Shown here: in pieces, positions 10,061 to 18,194 of the stretch
How positions within the stretch are numbered: position 1 is the first letter of the stretch
Layout of the letters: each line of letters opens with the position of its first letter
Assembly (NCBI GenBank): GCA_023954375.1
Contig: JAMLIC010000003.1
Coordinates: forward strand, 358,088-422,087
DNA: 64,000 bases
Source: Planctomycetota bacterium
GTDB lineage: Bacteria; Planctomycetota; J058
Direction of reading: 5' to 3'
The notes under the pieces: model-generated
Database searches by the model: none
Told to the model about the DNA's origin: nothing
What the model saw: only the letters and a program-made list of their open reading frames with translations
Program-made: the position numbers and the translations under genes

Positions 10061-11574
10061 TACTGGGTCTCTCTTTCCTTGGTGTTGCTCGCGGTGCACC
10101 GCTTGACGACGACCTCCTGCGCGCGGAGGACGGCGCCGCCCCAGCGGAACCCTTCTCGAACGACCTGCACGATGTCGCGGTCCTCGTCGGCGTTGTCCGT
10201 GTCGACCCGCGTCACCGGCTTCTGGAAGTTGATGTCGAGCTTCTTCGGGGTCTCATCGATCCGCTCGATGTCCCTGCGATAGAGCAGCTCGAGGATCTCG
10301 TCGCGCGTGTGCGTCAGGGCGTCGACGACCATCTGGCGGGTGACCTTCTCGTCGGGCAGCTCCGCGAAGTTGGCGATGGTCCGGGCGACCCCGTCGAACA
10401 GGAGGATCAGGTCCAGGAAGACGGGCTTCTGCGCCGCCTTGAGGAAGTTGTCCTTGTACTGCCGCAGCTCCTCGTAGAGCTGGTCGTAGGCCTGGTCCTT
10501 GCGCTTGCCGTCCTTCGCCAGCTTCTGGTAGGCCTCGGCCACCTTGACGATGTGGACCTCGACGCCGCCCACGGCCTTGCGCAGCCGGTCGAGCTCGCCC
10601 GTGACCCGGTCGAGCTCGGCCTTGAGGCCGACCGCCGCCGGCGCGGGCGGGCCGCCGAGGCCCGCCGGGATCGGGACGACGCCGCTCGGGGGCCGCCGCG
10701 GCGGCGCGGCGGCGGGCTTCCCGGGGGCGGGCCGGGGCGCCGGCCGCGGAGGCGTCCCCTCCTGCGGCTTGTTGGGCGGGCGCACGGCGGGCACCCGCTC
10801 GCTCGCGGTCCCGGGCCGACGGGCCGCGGGCGCGGGCGGGCGCTCCGCCAGCGGCGACGGGGAGGCGCGGGTCGGATCGACCCCAGGCCGGGCCTGAGCC
10901 TGCTCGGCCGCGGGCGCCTGCTCGGCCACGGGCGCCTGCTCGGCCACGGGCGCCTGCTCGGCCACGGGCGCCTGCTCGGCCACGGGCGCCTGCTCGGCCA
11001 CGGGCGCCTCCGCCTGCTCGGCCGGCGGCGACTCCGCGATCGCATCGGCGGGCGGGGCCTCGGCCTGCGACGGATCGCCCCCGTCGCCCGGAGAACCATC
11101 GGCGCCCGGAGAACCATCGGCGCCCGGAGAACCATCGGCGCCCGGGGCCTCGCTGCTCGCCTGGGTCGCGTCGTCGGGCCCAGGCTCCCGGGCCTCGTCG
11201 TCGCCGCCCGCACCCTGCGTAGGATCGTCGGCGGCCGGCGCCGCCTCGCCGCCCTCCCCCGGCGTGACTGCCACGGCGCCCTCGCCCTTCTGGAGCCGCT
11301 CGGTCGCGCGGCGGCGCAGGCGGTCGAGCCGCGAGCGCAGCCCGCCGTCGGCGTCCGTCACGCCGTCGATGAGGCGCACCACCCCCTGGAGGTCGCCGTT
11401 CATGTAGGCGTCGAGCGCGCGATGGTAGCTGGCCTCACCCTCGCTCGTGGCCGCCGCGTCCGCCGCGGCGCCCGCCTGCTGGGGACCGCCCGCGGGCTCC
11501 GGGCTCGCCTCGGGCGCCCCGTGGGCGACCTCATCGACGGTGGCTCCGTCGACCGTGCGATCCTCCGGCGTCAT
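10060..11574 (-). CDS. GrpE-domain nucleotide exchange factor with long low-complexity N-terminus
   Basis: 504 aa, about two and a half times the length of ordinary GrpE. Residues 1-320 are Ala/Pro/Glu-rich and hold two short repeat arrays (GADGSP and PVAEQA units). The C-terminal 180 residues show the GrpE plan: a long coiled coil (ELDRVTGELDRLRK, DQLYEELRQYKDNF) and the small beta region VVREGFRWGGAVLRAQEVVVKR split around its Gly and Arg residues. GrpE releases ADP from Hsp70. Its stop overlaps the Hsp70 start by one base, which supports a dedicated pair. A 13-bp terminator separates it from the preceding gene on the same strand. Confidence 0.82.
10899..11020 (-). repeat. 18-bp tandem repeats encoding PVAEQA
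   Basis: Six or seven near-identical 18-bp units in the GrpE-like gene, reading on the plus strand as CTCGGCCACGGGCGCCTG. A second set of three 18-bp units encoding GADGSP lies at about 11090-11147. Both are in frame and probably vary in number by slippage. Confidence 0.8.
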
Positions 11575-11699
11575 GAGGCGTCCTCTCGGAGACAGCGACC
11601 TGGTTCGAGGGAGGCTTCGCCGCGACCCCCCGGGATCGGGCCGGGGCAGTATAGCGCCGGTGGCCCGCCGGGGCGAATGCCCGGGGAGCCGGGGCCGCG

Positions 11700-11739
11700 A
11701 CGAAACGAGGGCGGCGGCGACCCGGTGGGTCGCCGCCGC
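11700..11739 (-). terminator. Intrinsic terminator after the LKNG protein gene
   Basis: A perfect 13-bp stem (GCGGCGGCGACCC / GGGTCGCCGCCGC) with a 3-nt loop lies 30 nt after the stop at 11769. On the minus strand it is followed by CCTCGTTTCGTCG. It implies that the GrpE-Hsp70-J group has its own promoter in 11575-11700. Confidence 0.6.
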
Positions 11740-11768
11740 CTGGCGGTCTTCAGGAACGGATCCGGCGC

Positions 11769-12689
11769 CTACCTCGGGGTCGCCGGCGGGGGCGTGGCCC
11801 CCGGCGGGCTGCTCCCCGGCTGCGCGCGCTGGTCCTCATGGATCTGCAGGCTGCGCATGCAGGCCTTGAAGAGGATCTCCAGGCCGCTGAAGTCCCGCTC
11901 GTCGGCATAGGCGGAGAAGAAGTAGGTCTTCTTGTCGCGGAAGCTCACCTGCCGCAGGCTGAAGACCGTGCGCTCGCCGCGCGTGGTCGAGGTCAGGAGC
12001 TCCTGATCGAAGCCGCCGCGCGCCGGCTTGAGGCGGCCGCTCTCGCGCACCTCGAACTTGTTGCCGCTCCCCTGGCCCAGGCGCGCGATCTCGCGCTGCA
12101 CCCACTCGACCTGCTTCTCGGTGGACTCCTTCGGCAGGGACGGCACGGCGAAGACGTGGATGCGGGCGCGGTAGCCGTCGATGCCGGCCTGGTCCGAGAC
12201 GAAGATGATGATCCCGTCCTCGTTGGCCGAGGTCCAGCCGTCCGGCTTGCGGATCTCGAAGTCGCTCGTCTGCACCGGCACCGGGCTGAGCTTGCCGCGC
12301 GGCGAGTCGAAGCCCTCGAAGACGAGCACGTCGTGCCCCTCCGTCTGCGAGCGCCTGCGGATGCGCCACTTCTCGAGGCTCGGCATCCACTTCGAGTCGA
12401 TGTTCTCGTTCTCGTACTTCTCCCAGTAGGCGTCGGTCGGCTCGTCCGCGTCGCGGTCGTACCACCGGATGCGGAACTTGGGGATCTTGATCTCCCCGCG
12501 GTCGGTCCGCTCCTTGTACGGCCAGCGCATGATGAGCTCTTCCTGCGTGTCCTCGTCGGCGCGGATCCGGCCGATGAGGACCTCGCCGTTCTTGAGCACG
12601 ATCACGCCCGCCTCGCTCGGGGCGGCGGCGGCGAAGACGGCGGCCGCCACCAGGGCGGCGCTGATCGAGAGCCTGGCGCGACGCTTCAC
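11769..12689 (-). CDS. Exported LKNG-motif protein of unknown function
   Basis: 306 aa from the GTG at 12689, which overlaps the stop of the preceding gene as GTGA. This gives a basic start and a Sec signal (residues 8-28, ending APSEAG). The mature N-terminus VIVLKNGEVLIGRI is the small SH3-like beta motif found in many planctomycete secreted proteins. The rest (PDGWTSANEDGIIIFVSD, FFSAYADERDF) is a mixed alpha/beta domain, perhaps related to lipoproteins that measure fitted signals, and ends in a Pro-rich tail. No catalytic motif is evident. Coupled translation with the upstream membrane protein suggests a shared complex at the envelope. Confidence 0.65.
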   Translation of the reverse strand: MKRRARLSISAALVAAAVFAAAAPSEAGVIVLKNGEVLIGRIRADEDTQEELIMRWPYKERTDRGEIKIPKFRIRWYDRDADEPTDAYWEKYENENIDSKWMPSLEKWRIRRRSQTEGHDVLVFEGFDSPRGKLSPVPVQTSDFEIRKPDGWTSANEDGIIIFVSDQAGIDGYRARIHVFAVPSLPKESTEKQVEWVQREIARLGQGSGNKFEVRESGRLKPARGGFDQELLTSTTRGERTVFSLRQVSFRDKKTYFFSAYADERDFSGLEILFKACMRSLQIHEDQRAQPGSSPPGATPPPATPR

Positions 12690-13528
12690 TGACCACCTCC
12701 CACGGGGGCGACGGCCGGCTTGGCGGCGGTCGGCGGCACGTCCTTGGGCTGCACGCCGAACGCCTTGGCCTCGCTGAGGACGACCATCTCGAGCAGCTTC
12801 TTGCGCGCGACCTCGTTGGGGTCGATCGGTTCGACGATCGTCGGCGGGGCCACGACCTCCTCGGGCGGCAGCCAGACCATGTAGGGCCGCAGGCCAGGGA
12901 ACTCCTTCGCGATCTGCTCGCCGAAGAAGCCCACCGCCATGGCCGCGATGATCAGCAGCGTGAGGAAGATCGGCCACAGGCGCACCCCGCCGCCGACCTC
13001 GGTCAGCTTGGGCGGCGGCGCGACCGCCGGCTTCTTCTCGGTCGCGGACTCGGGCGGCAGGATCCGCTTCGTGGTGATCCGCCGGATGATGCTCTCGGCG
13101 TCCTGCTGCGAGATCGTCTTGGGCTGGTCGGCGTCCTCCTGCCCGTAGTCGTCGGCCCCGTACTCCTCGGCCGGCGGCGCCTCGTCGGTCGCCGTCCCGC
13201 CGTGGGCCATGCTCTCGAAGTACGACGGGTCGGTGTCCGCCGAGGCCGCGGCGTCGTAGCCCTCGTAGTCGCCGTAGCCGGCCGCCTCGCCGGCCGGCGC
13301 CCCGTAGGGGTCGGAGTACGGGTCGGCGTAGGGGTCGGCCTGCTCCTGGACCTCCGAGTCCAGGAAGTCGCGGGCCGAGTAGGACTCGTGCGACTCCTGC
13401 GGCGGGAGGGCGGGGAGCGCCTCGTCGTCGGCCGCGCCGCCGAGGTACCCGTCGACCTCCTCGCCGTCGGGCGGGGGCCGCTTGCCCCCCTGGTCTCCGC
13501 CGAGATAGGCCACCGGCTCGTCGGACAT
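12686..13528 (-). CDS. Single-pass membrane protein with long disordered acidic N-terminus
   Basis: 280 aa from the ATG at 13528, preceded by the strong ribosome site AGGAAGGAAGG. Residues 1-165 are acidic and Pro/Gly/Tyr-rich (PYADPYSDPYG), followed by a basic helix (QDAESIIRRITTKRI). One transmembrane segment lies at about residues 190-212 (LWPIFLTLLIIAAMAVGF). A short outside domain follows with a Pro-rich C-terminus. The topology suggests a cytoplasmic tail recruiting other proteins. It is the first gene of the minus-strand run that includes the chaperone-like genes. Family unknown. Confidence 0.65.
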   Translation of the reverse strand: MSDEPVAYLGGDQGGKRPPPDGEEVDGYLGGAADDEALPALPPQESHESYSARDFLDSEVQEQADPYADPYSDPYGAPAGEAAGYGDYEGYDAAASADTDPSYFESMAHGGTATDEAPPAEEYGADDYGQEDADQPKTISQQDAESIIRRITTKRILPPESATEKKPAVAPPPKLTEVGGGVRLWPIFLTLLIIAAMAVGFFGEQIAKEFPGLRPYMVWLPPEEVVAPPTIVEPIDPNEVARKKLLEMVVLSEAKAFGVQPKDVPPTAAKPAVAPVGGGQ

Positions 13529-13820
13529 TCCGCCTTCCTTCCTCGAGGATGCGCCCGCCCCGGCGCGCGCCGGGGCACCCCCGTCAGCCGGGGGCTCGCG
13601 TGGGAGCGGGATCGTAGACACCCCGCCCCGGCCTGACAAGGATCGCCCAAGGGTCGGCGCCCGACCCTAAGCGCGCGATCGTCAACGTGTTGAACCCCCT
13701 CGCCGGGACGCGGCGGGAGGAGACGCGTTTTGTACTTGAACTCTCGGGAGCGCGTCCGAAAAATCCCCCACAGCCCTGGTGTCGGGCGGGCGGCGACGTG
13801 ATGGTCGCCGGGGGGAACAC
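13529..13820. promoter_or_regulatory. Divergent intergenic region
   Basis: A 292-nt gap between divergently transcribed genes; it must hold the promoters of both. A comparatively AT-rich stretch at 13725-13775 (TTTTGTACTTGAACTC, AAAAATCCCC) is the best place for them. I cannot fix exact -35/-10 boxes. Confidence 0.4.
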
Positions 13821-13997
13821 ATGAGCCAGCTGACCTGCAAGGCCTGCAAGAAGCCCATGGACTTCGTGTACGACGTGGTCGAGCGCGAGACCGCGTTCGT
13901 GCTCTGGGAGTGCACGTGCGGGCACAAGGAGCTCGAGCGCAAGCCCGCCGATCAGGCGAGCCGCCCGGCCGTCGCGGTCGCCACCGCCGGCGAGTAG
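13821..13997 (+). CDS. Small zinc-ribbon-like protein
   Basis: 58 aa from the ATG at 13821, preceded by a GGGGGGAA purine run; an upstream ATG at 13779 lacks such a site. It has CKAC at residues 5-8 and ECTCGH at about 35-40, a Cys pair plus Cys/Cys/His arrangement that could bind one zinc. The middle (MDFVYDVVERETAFVLWE) fits two short beta strands. A lysine-containing tail follows. It is probably a small nucleic-acid- or protein-binding zinc ribbon. It stands alone between a divergent neighbour and a 303-nt gap. Confidence 0.6.
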   Translation: MSQLTCKACKKPMDFVYDVVERETAFVLWECTCGHKELERKPADQASRPAVAVATAGE

Positions 13998-14300
13998 GGG
14001 CCGCCGAGCCTTCTGCGGAGGGGTCTTCGTCGCGGTCGTCATCGCGGTCCCTGTCGCCCGGCCACCGGCCGGGCGTCGTCGCGTACGGCGTCCTGCCCCC
14101 GATTACGGACCGCACGCCGGGCCCGTTACGCGGCCATAAGCCCTTGCAGGAACCGCGCTCCTGCGCGGTGGCCGGGGCGGCCGGGGCGCCAGGGACCCCG
14201 TCCTGCTCGGGTGCGCTAGGCTGATCGCCCTCCTGCAAGGCCGGGCGCGAGCCGCGCCCCGGCCGAGCCGGCTGAACCCACCCCCGTCCTAGGGGCCGAG
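13998..14300. other. Intergenic region with GC hairpin
   Basis: 303 nt without a supported gene. A perfect 8-bp inverted repeat with a 3-nt loop (GCCCGGCC at 14056-14063, GGCCGGGC at 14067-14074) may terminate the zinc-ribbon transcript. A further pair, AACCGCGCTCCTGCGCGGT, lies near 14153. The promoter of the following lipoprotein gene should be in the second half. Confidence 0.4.
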
Positions 14301-16622
14301 ATGCCACGACCCAGTCCGTCCCGCCGACCGGCGCTCGCCGCGAGCGCGCCGCTCCTGCTCCTCCTCGCCGCCTGCGCCGGCGGGCCGCCGCCCGAGCGCG
14401 ACGCCGCGGGCCGGCGGGTCACGCGCGCGGAGGAGAAGAAGCCGGACCCGGCGATCGCCCGGGCCATGCGCGCCATGGAGACCGGCGACGTCGCCACGGC
14501 GCGGCGCGAGCTCGAGGCGCACCTCGCCGACGAGCCGGACGACGCGCAGGCGCGCTACATCCTCGCGCGGGCCCTCTCCGCCCAGGGCGAGCTGCGCGCC
14601 GCGCGGCGCGAGGTCGAGCGCGCCCTCGCGAAGGACGCGAGCAACGCCCTGGCCTGGGCGCTCCTCGCGCAGGTCTCGGAGCAGATGGGCGAGCACCGTC
14701 GGGCCCTGCAGGCCTACGGGCGCGTGCACGAGCTCGTCCCGGAGTCGCTCGACCCGCTCCACGGCCTCGCCCGCTGCCTCCTCTACACCGGCCAGGCCGA
14801 GAGCGCCCTGGCCACCCTGTCCGCCGCCCGCGAGCGGCCCGTCAAGGACCCGGGGACCGAGTTCCTGGCCTTCCAGGCCCTCCGCCGCCTCGGCCGCTCC
14901 GAGCAGGCCGAGGGGATCGGCCGCGCCTACCTCGAGCTCGTGCAGGGGCGAAACCAGGACGAGCGCGCGGCGCAGGCGGACAACCTGGCCGAGGTGCGCC
15001 GCTGGCTCGAGCAGCGCAGCGAGCCGCTCGACCAGGAGACGCGCCGCGTGATGGTCGACGCCGTGCGCGCCGCGATCCGCCTCCGCCTGCCCGGGGCGGC
15101 GGACCCGGAGGACGAGGTCCTCGCCCAGGGACCGCCGCGGCTGTTCTCGTTCGACGAGCGCCCGGTGTTCGTGACCGTCTACACGGCCACGGGCGCCGGT
15201 GGCGGCGGGAGGGTCTTCCGCGGGCGCGGCCGGGGCAAGAACCTGGCGGCGGCCCTCAAGGGGGCGATCCAGGGCGTCCTCGAGCGGCCCGGCTACACGC
15301 CGATCTCGGTGAAGGACGGCGCGGTCCAGGTCGAGGTCGGCCACACGCTCGAGGCCGTGACGATCCTCACCGGCCGGCGGGGCGAGCTCGAGACCGACCC
15401 GCCCCTGCGCCGCGGCGTGCACGGGCTGGCCCTGCGGGTCGACCGCCAGGAGGCGTACTGCCTCCCGTCCGAGCCGCTCACCGCGGCCCTGGCCGACCTG
15501 CCGGCCATGCTCTCGCACGCCACGCGCAGCGCCGGCCTCTCGGCCGAGGCCTGGCAGGGGGCGCCCAGCGCCTTCCGCTTCGAGACCGACGCCTGGCTCT
15601 CGCCCGCGCCGGGCGTCGCCGCCGTGCGCCTCGAGCGCGGCGAGCCCACGCCGCTCCCGCAGGGCCTGCCCGGCGAGCTGCGCGAGGCCGCGCACGCCGG
15701 CGCTCGCTGGCTGACGACGCAGCTCCGCCCGGAGCCGGAGGAGGGCGACGAGGAAGGCCCGCCACGTCCGCGGGGGACCACCCTCCTGGCCCGCAGCCAC
15801 GACCCCACGGGGCGCACGCTCGACCCCGAGGAGGCGGCCCCGGCCGAGGCCGCCCGCGTGGCGCTGGCCTGCGCCTGGGCCCACGTCGAGTCGAGCGACC
15901 CGGTGCTCCTGTCCGCGGCGGAGCACCTCGTGCGGCAGCTCCTGCCGCTCCTCCCGCCGGCGTCCCGGGGGGCCGCGCACGACGACCCCGCGGCGCAGGC
16001 GACGCTCGAGGCCGCCGCGCTGGCCACCGTCGTCCAGCTCGGCGCCCAGGGGCGGGGCCCGGGCGGCGAGGTCACGCGGGCGCTGGCGACCCGCCTCCAC
16101 GCCGCCGCCACCCCGCCCACCCGCGCCATGGCGCTGCTCGGGCTCCTCGCCCAGCCGGAGCCCGACCGGGCGGCGCTGCTCGACCTCGCCGGCCTCGCCC
16201 GCGAGGAGCCGAAGGACCCGCTGGCCGTGCAGGCGCTCGTGGCGCTCGAGGCCGTCCTGCCGGAGTCCGGCGCCGGCGACCGCGCCCTCGCCTGGGGGCG
16301 CGCGCAGCTCTCGGCCGGGAGCCTCGACGACGACGCCGACGCCGTGACCCGCGCCCGCCGCCTGACCGCGCTGGCCCGCGTCGCCCGGCTCGCCGCGCGC
16401 CGCGGCCACCCGGACGCCGAGGCGCTCCGCGCGCGCACCCTCGACGAGGCCCGCGGCGTCCTGGCCCTCCAGCTCGCCCCCCGGCACCGCCACTTCGTCC
16501 GCAACACCGGCCTGTCGCTGGGCGCCTTCCGGTCGCACCTCAGCCGCGCCGAGCTGCGGCCGGGGGTCACGGCGGAGTGCGTGCTGGCGCTGATCGCCTG
16601 CGCCGAGCTCCTCGAGGGCTGA
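14301..16622 (+). CDS. TPR lipoprotein with AMMECR1-like and alpha-toroid-like regions
   Basis: 773 aa. A signal peptide ends in LLLLLAACAGG, a good lipobox with Cys at about residue 25. Residues 50-230 carry TPR-type helices (DAQARYILARALSAQGELRAA). Residues about 285-440 follow the pattern of the AMMECR1 fold: VFVTVYTATG, RRGVHGLALRV, CLPSE and SAGLSAEAW in the right order, though strongly diverged and without the usual LRGC. The C-terminal ~330 residues are all-helical, with ECVLALIACAEL at the end, and could be an alpha/alpha toroid. No enzyme residues are evident. It is convergent with dprA with only 11 nt between stops. TPR and lipobox are clear; the AMMECR1 relation is tentative. Confidence 0.6.
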   Translation: MPRPSPSRRPALAASAPLLLLLAACAGGPPPERDAAGRRVTRAEEKKPDPAIARAMRAMETGDVATARRELEAHLADEPDDAQARYILARALSAQGELRAARREVERALAKDASNALAWALLAQVSEQMGEHRRALQAYGRVHELVPESLDPLHGLARCLLYTGQAESALATLSAARERPVKDPGTEFLAFQALRRLGRSEQAEGIGRAYLELVQGRNQDERAAQADNLAEVRRWLEQRSEPLDQETRRVMVDAVRAAIRLRLPGAADPEDEVLAQGPPRLFSFDERPVFVTVYTATGAGGGGRVFRGRGRGKNLAAALKGAIQGVLERPGYTPISVKDGAVQVEVGHTLEAVTILTGRRGELETDPPLRRGVHGLALRVDRQEAYCLPSEPLTAALADLPAMLSHATRSAGLSAEAWQGAPSAFRFETDAWLSPAPGVAAVRLERGEPTPLPQGLPGELREAAHAGARWLTTQLRPEPEEGDEEGPPRPRGTTLLARSHDPTGRTLDPEEAAPAEAARVALACAWAHVESSDPVLLSAAEHLVRQLLPLLPPASRGAAHDDPAAQATLEAAALATVVQLGAQGRGPGGEVTRALATRLHAAATPPTRAMALLGLLAQPEPDRAALLDLAGLAREEPKDPLAVQALVALEAVLPESGAGDRALAWGRAQLSAGSLDDDADAVTRARRLTALARVARLAARRGHPDAEALRARTLDEARGVLALQLAPRHRHFVRNTGLSLGAFRSHLSRAELRPGVTAECVLALIACAELLEG

Positions 16623-16633
16623 GGGCGACGGCC

Positions 16634-17761
16634 TCACGCGCCCACCCGCACGTAGCCCGCCGCCGACGCCCGCACCCGCCCGGCGAGCTCGAGGCGCCCC
16701 AGCGCCGTCATCACCTCCTCCACCCGGAGCGTCGTCGTCGCGGCCAGCCGCTCGAGCGTCCGCGGGTCGCGCGCGGCCAGCGCGCCGAGCACCCGGGCGG
16801 AGACCGCGTCGAGGCCGCCCGTCACGGCCGGGGCGTCGTCCTCGGTCCGCTCGCACAGGAGCGCGCCCAGCCCGTCCTCGCGCGGCCCGACGCCGAAGAG
16901 CACGTCGAGGACGTCGGCCGCCGACTCGACGAGGTGCGCGCCCTCGCGCAGGAGGCGGTGCGGGCCGCGGCTCAGCGGCTCGAGCACCGAGCCCGGCACG
17001 GCGAACAGCTCGCGGCCGACCTGCATGGCGAGGTCGGCCGTGATCAGGGCGCCGCTGCGGGGGCCGGCCTCGACCACGACGACGCCGAGCGACAGCGCGG
17101 CGACGATCCGGTTCCGCTGCGGGAAGGTGTGCCGCGAGGGCGCCGCGTCGGGCTCGAGCTCGCTCACCACGGCGCCGGCGAGGGCGATGCGCTCGGCGAG
17201 CCCCGCGTGCTGCGGCGGGTAGGGGTTGGCGACGCCGGAGCCGAGGACCGCGATCGTGCGGCCGCCGGCGGCGAGCGCGCCCTCGTGGGCGGCGCGGTCG
17301 ACCCCGCGCGCGAGGCCGCTGACGACCGTGACGCCCGCCGCCGCGAGGTCGGCCGCGAGCCCGCGGGCGACCTCGACGCCCGCCGGCGTCGCGCGCCGCG
17401 CGCCGACGATCGCCACGGCCCGGGCGTCGTCCGGGGCGATGCCGCCGCGGACGGAGAGCGTGACCGGCGGGTCATGGAGCGCGTGGAGGGCCTCGGGGTA
17501 GCCCGGCAGACCCGCGCCGAGGAGCGTGGCGCCGAGCGCCCGGAGCCGGAGGAGCTCGGCCTCGGCGCGGCGCGCGAGGGCGGGGTCGCCGAGGGCGCGC
17601 GCGACCCGCGGCGGCACGCCCCGCGCCTCGAGGTCGGGCGGGGACGCATCGAGGAGCGGGTCGAGCGAGCCGAGGAGCTCGTGCAAGAGGAGCACGGCGC
17701 GCGGGCCGACGCCGCGGGCGCGCGCGAGACGGAGGCGGAGGAGCAGGTCGCGGTCGTCCAT
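16634..17761 (-). CDS. dprA: DNA-processing protein DprA
   Basis: 375 aa from the ATG at 17761 (MDDRDLLLRL); upstream codons are open but Pro/Arg-rich and unlike the family. DprA binds single-stranded DNA entering the cell and loads RecA during transformation. The Rossmann-like core shows AVAIVGARRATPAG, SGLARGVDRAAHEGAL, AVLGSGVANPYP, FPQRNRIVAALS and EAGPRSGALITADLA, all hallmarks of the family. An N-terminal helix-hairpin region (residues 5-60) and a C-terminal winged-helix-like domain (residues 305-370) complete the usual architecture. The presence of DprA is compatible with natural competence but does not prove it. It diverges from the next operon. Confidence 0.95.
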   Translation of the reverse strand: MDDRDLLLRLRLARARGVGPRAVLLLHELLGSLDPLLDASPPDLEARGVPPRVARALGDPALARRAEAELLRLRALGATLLGAGLPGYPEALHALHDPPVTLSVRGGIAPDDARAVAIVGARRATPAGVEVARGLAADLAAAGVTVVSGLARGVDRAAHEGALAAGGRTIAVLGSGVANPYPPQHAGLAERIALAGAVVSELEPDAAPSRHTFPQRNRIVAALSLGVVVVEAGPRSGALITADLAMQVGRELFAVPGSVLEPLSRGPHRLLREGAHLVESAADVLDVLFGVGPREDGLGALLCERTEDDAPAVTGGLDAVSARVLGALAARDPRTLERLAATTTLRVEEVMTALGRLELAGRVRASAAGYVRVGA

Positions 17762-18194
17762 GCGCGGCCTGTGGGCAAGGGGCGGGCCGGCGCGCTGGAC
17801 GGGGGCTGCGGAGGTTGGACCGCGGAGAGGGCGCGAGGATCGGGAAGCTGGCGAGCGGTTGCCGCCGGCGGCAGGGCCGAACGCGAAACTCTGCCGGGAA
17901 GCGGGTAGGGCTCGAGGCCAGGGATTCGCGTTTAACTCGGACAACTGACCGTGAGAGGGACCAAGCGGCTTGCGCCGTCGGCCTCACCCGCAGCACCCAT
18001 GACCGAAGCGCATAAGCACCCATGAATGCGAGCGGTTGCTGTCGGGGTAACCCTCGTGCTACCGTCGATCCACGCAACGTTGCGCATTGGAACCAGGGAC
18101 TCAACACCTGCCCACCCCCCCCTCCTTGGTCCTGAGCTGCGCGCGGGAGCTCGGCGCAGCTCTGACCATCGGGACGCGGGAAGAGGAGAGGGCC
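17762..18194 (+). promoter_or_regulatory. Upstream region of the six-gene operon with an 11-bp direct repeat
   Basis: 433 nt between dprA and the phosphoesterase gene. An exact direct repeat AGCACCCATGA occurs at 17992-18002 and 18015-18025, start-to-start 23 nt, about two helical turns, which suggests an operator. Downstream, TTGCTG at 18035 with TACCGT 18 nt further on is a weak candidate promoter. A strong AGAGGAGAG ribosome site precedes the ATG at 18195. The region is noticeably less GC-rich than its surroundings. Confidence 0.45.
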
